The translations under genes and the position numbers were made by a program. From Gammaproteobacteria bacterium (lineage in GTDB: Bacteria; Pseudomonadota; Gammaproteobacteria; Pseudomonadales; Azotimanducaceae), in the NCBI GenBank assembly GCA_002725995.1, contig PBRQ01000055.1, positions 1-64,000 of the forward strand: 64,000 bases of DNA, given 5' to 3'. Position 1 is the first letter of the stretch. Each line of letters opens with the position of its first letter. Below are positions 63,180-64,000 of the stretch, one piece after another. The notes under the pieces were generated by a model. That model was not told the DNA's origin, ran no database searches, and saw only the letters and a program-made list of their open reading frames with translations.

Positions 63180-63926
63180 ATGATTATTCATGAAACCCTA
63201 CAGCAGATTGGACTTTCGGATCGACAGACCGATATTTACCTGACGCTGCTAAAACAGGGTCCTGGTTCAATTCGCGATATTGCCACTGGTGCTGGCCTCA
63301 ACCGAGGCACAACCTATGAAGAACTGAAAACCCTGCGGGCACGCTCACTGGTGAGCTATTCCCCAAAGGGCAAACGAAGATTTTTCTGTGCTGAGCCACC
63401 GGAACAGCTTATGAAAATCGCCGAGGAGAAGCAGGATGTCCTGGCGAGGGCGGCCAATGTCCTTCGCCATGACATCCTGCCCGATCTCAGCAACGTGACT
63501 CCTGACTCAAGTATTACCAACGTGCATCATTACGAGGGGGATGAGGGTATTGAATTTGTACTGAAGGACATTCTCCGGACTGTTGAAACTCAACCACAAA
63601 AGCAATATCGGGTCTATTCATCTAAACAGATTCGCAAGTACCTGTACCGTCCATTTCCCAACTTTACCAGGCAACGCGTTCAAAAGAGTATATCAGTCAA
63701 TGTTATCGCGATTGGCGACGGCGGTGAGGATGCACCACTCGCTGAGAGGAAATGGATAGGGACTGAGGATGGTGGCAACACCGCAAGCTACGTCGCTATC
63801 TACCCACCGAAATGTGCCATGATATCCCTCGTTCATGGGGACTACCCTATCGCAGTCCTGCTAAATTCGGATGCCATTGCACTGGTGATGCAGATCTCCT
63901 TTGACACCCTTTGGCAACGTCTATGA
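63180..63926 (+). CDS. TrmB-family transcriptional regulator
   Basis: A 248-aa regulator; start at ATG 63180 (MIIHETLQQIGLSDRQ), as the ORF-track TTG start at 63126 would place the operator repeats inside the gene. N-terminal winged helix: LGLSDRQTDIYLTLLKQGPGSIRDIATGAGLNRGTTYEELKTLRARSLVSYSPKGKRRFFCAEPPEQL, the TrmB pattern, followed by a helical dimer segment and a C-terminal effector domain (EFVLKDILRTVETQPQKQYRVYSS ...). TrmB proteins sense sugars; the divergent GlmS-like gene suggests an amino-sugar signal. Probably autoregulated through the shared intergenic repeats. The window ends 74 bp later without another gene. Confidence 0.87.
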   Translation: MIIHETLQQIGLSDRQTDIYLTLLKQGPGSIRDIATGAGLNRGTTYEELKTLRARSLVSYSPKGKRRFFCAEPPEQLMKIAEEKQDVLARAANVLRHDILPDLSNVTPDSSITNVHHYEGDEGIEFVLKDILRTVETQPQKQYRVYSSKQIRKYLYRPFPNFTRQRVQKSISVNVIAIGDGGEDAPLAERKWIGTEDGGNTASYVAIYPPKCAMISLVHGDYPIAVLLNSDAIALVMQISFDTLWQRL

Positions 63927-64000
63927 CCACTGGCTATCTGCCTTAGGCCCCGCTGTACTCGCTCCTGCAAGGCCTGAAGAGATTCAGCACCCGGGGTAAG

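Noticed and set aside
1-64000. tRNA, rRNA, CRISPR, IS or prophage elements
   Set aside because: None could be supported by reading the sequence. A covariance-model and transposase search would be needed to exclude weak ones.

Overview
The window looks like a chromosomal segment of a free-living gammaproteobacterium, probably marine or otherwise uncultured. This is inferred from gene content: a cytochrome c4-type diheme protein, KorAB, the CimA/LeuCD set, several CoA-linked catabolic genes and a GcvR-like ACT protein. No rRNA or tRNA gene, prophage, IS element or CRISPR array was recognised. Genes are densely packed, with many 1-20 nt overlaps. Five loci are visibly broken.

Layout. 1-0.9 kb: the end of an HlyD-family secretion adaptor. 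1.0-6.2 kb (-): an enoyl-CoA hydratase, a CaiB/BaiF CoA-transferase, a DUF3014 membrane protein, MtnA and an LLM flavin oxidoreductase. 6.2-7.96 kb: a decayed DUF885 gene. 7.99-11.6 kb (-): leuC, leuD and cimA, a citramalate route to 2-oxobutyrate and isoleucine. 11.7-17.7 kb: an AmmeMemoRadiSam locus. Its radical SAM gene leads an operon with an unrecognised 774-aa protein carrying a divergent class III cyclase-like domain and a zinc-type alcohol dehydrogenase. A fused AmrB-AmrA gene diverges from it. 17.7-25.7 kb: a frameshifted acetyltransferase, an aldehyde dehydrogenase, remnants of a HAMP-like membrane protein and a pilin, then YjbQ, an enoyl-CoA hydratase, an alpha/beta hydrolase, a GcvR-like protein, a lipoprotein, a MOSC protein and an AraC regulator with a SnoaL-like N-terminus.

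25.8-50.5 kb is the outstanding region. It holds three paralogous cassettes, each with two different PYROXD2/phytoene-desaturase-like FAD enzymes (here called A and B) and one GcvT/T-protein-like protein (T). Around them are formate-THF ligase (fhs), a class I methyltransferase, a trimethylamine-dehydrogenase-like flavoprotein whose flavin-linking Cys is replaced by Ala, a PuuA-like glutamine-synthetase-family ligase, a SpuC-like aminotransferase, a Na+/solute symporter with a tiny membrane partner, a small Asp/Asn-hydroxylase-like protein and a PuuB-like FAD oxidase. I infer a catabolic island for methylated amines or polyamines, or other methylated organics. Dehydrogenases would oxidise the substrates, T-like proteins would pass one-carbon units to tetrahydrofolate, Fhs would recover formate and ATP, and the amine skeleton would go through gamma-glutamylation or transamination. 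The substrate cannot be read from sequence.

50.7-64 kb: a cytochrome c4-like protein, a HAD phosphatase, a ChaC-like cyclotransferase, a carboxymuconolactone decarboxylase-family protein, an APH-type phosphotransferase, korB/korA, a wrecked protease/coiled-coil/FHA gene, an LLM oxidoreductase, a HEAT-like exported protein, and a GlmS-like gene divergent from a TrmB-type regulator across an AT-rich region with a clear repeat.
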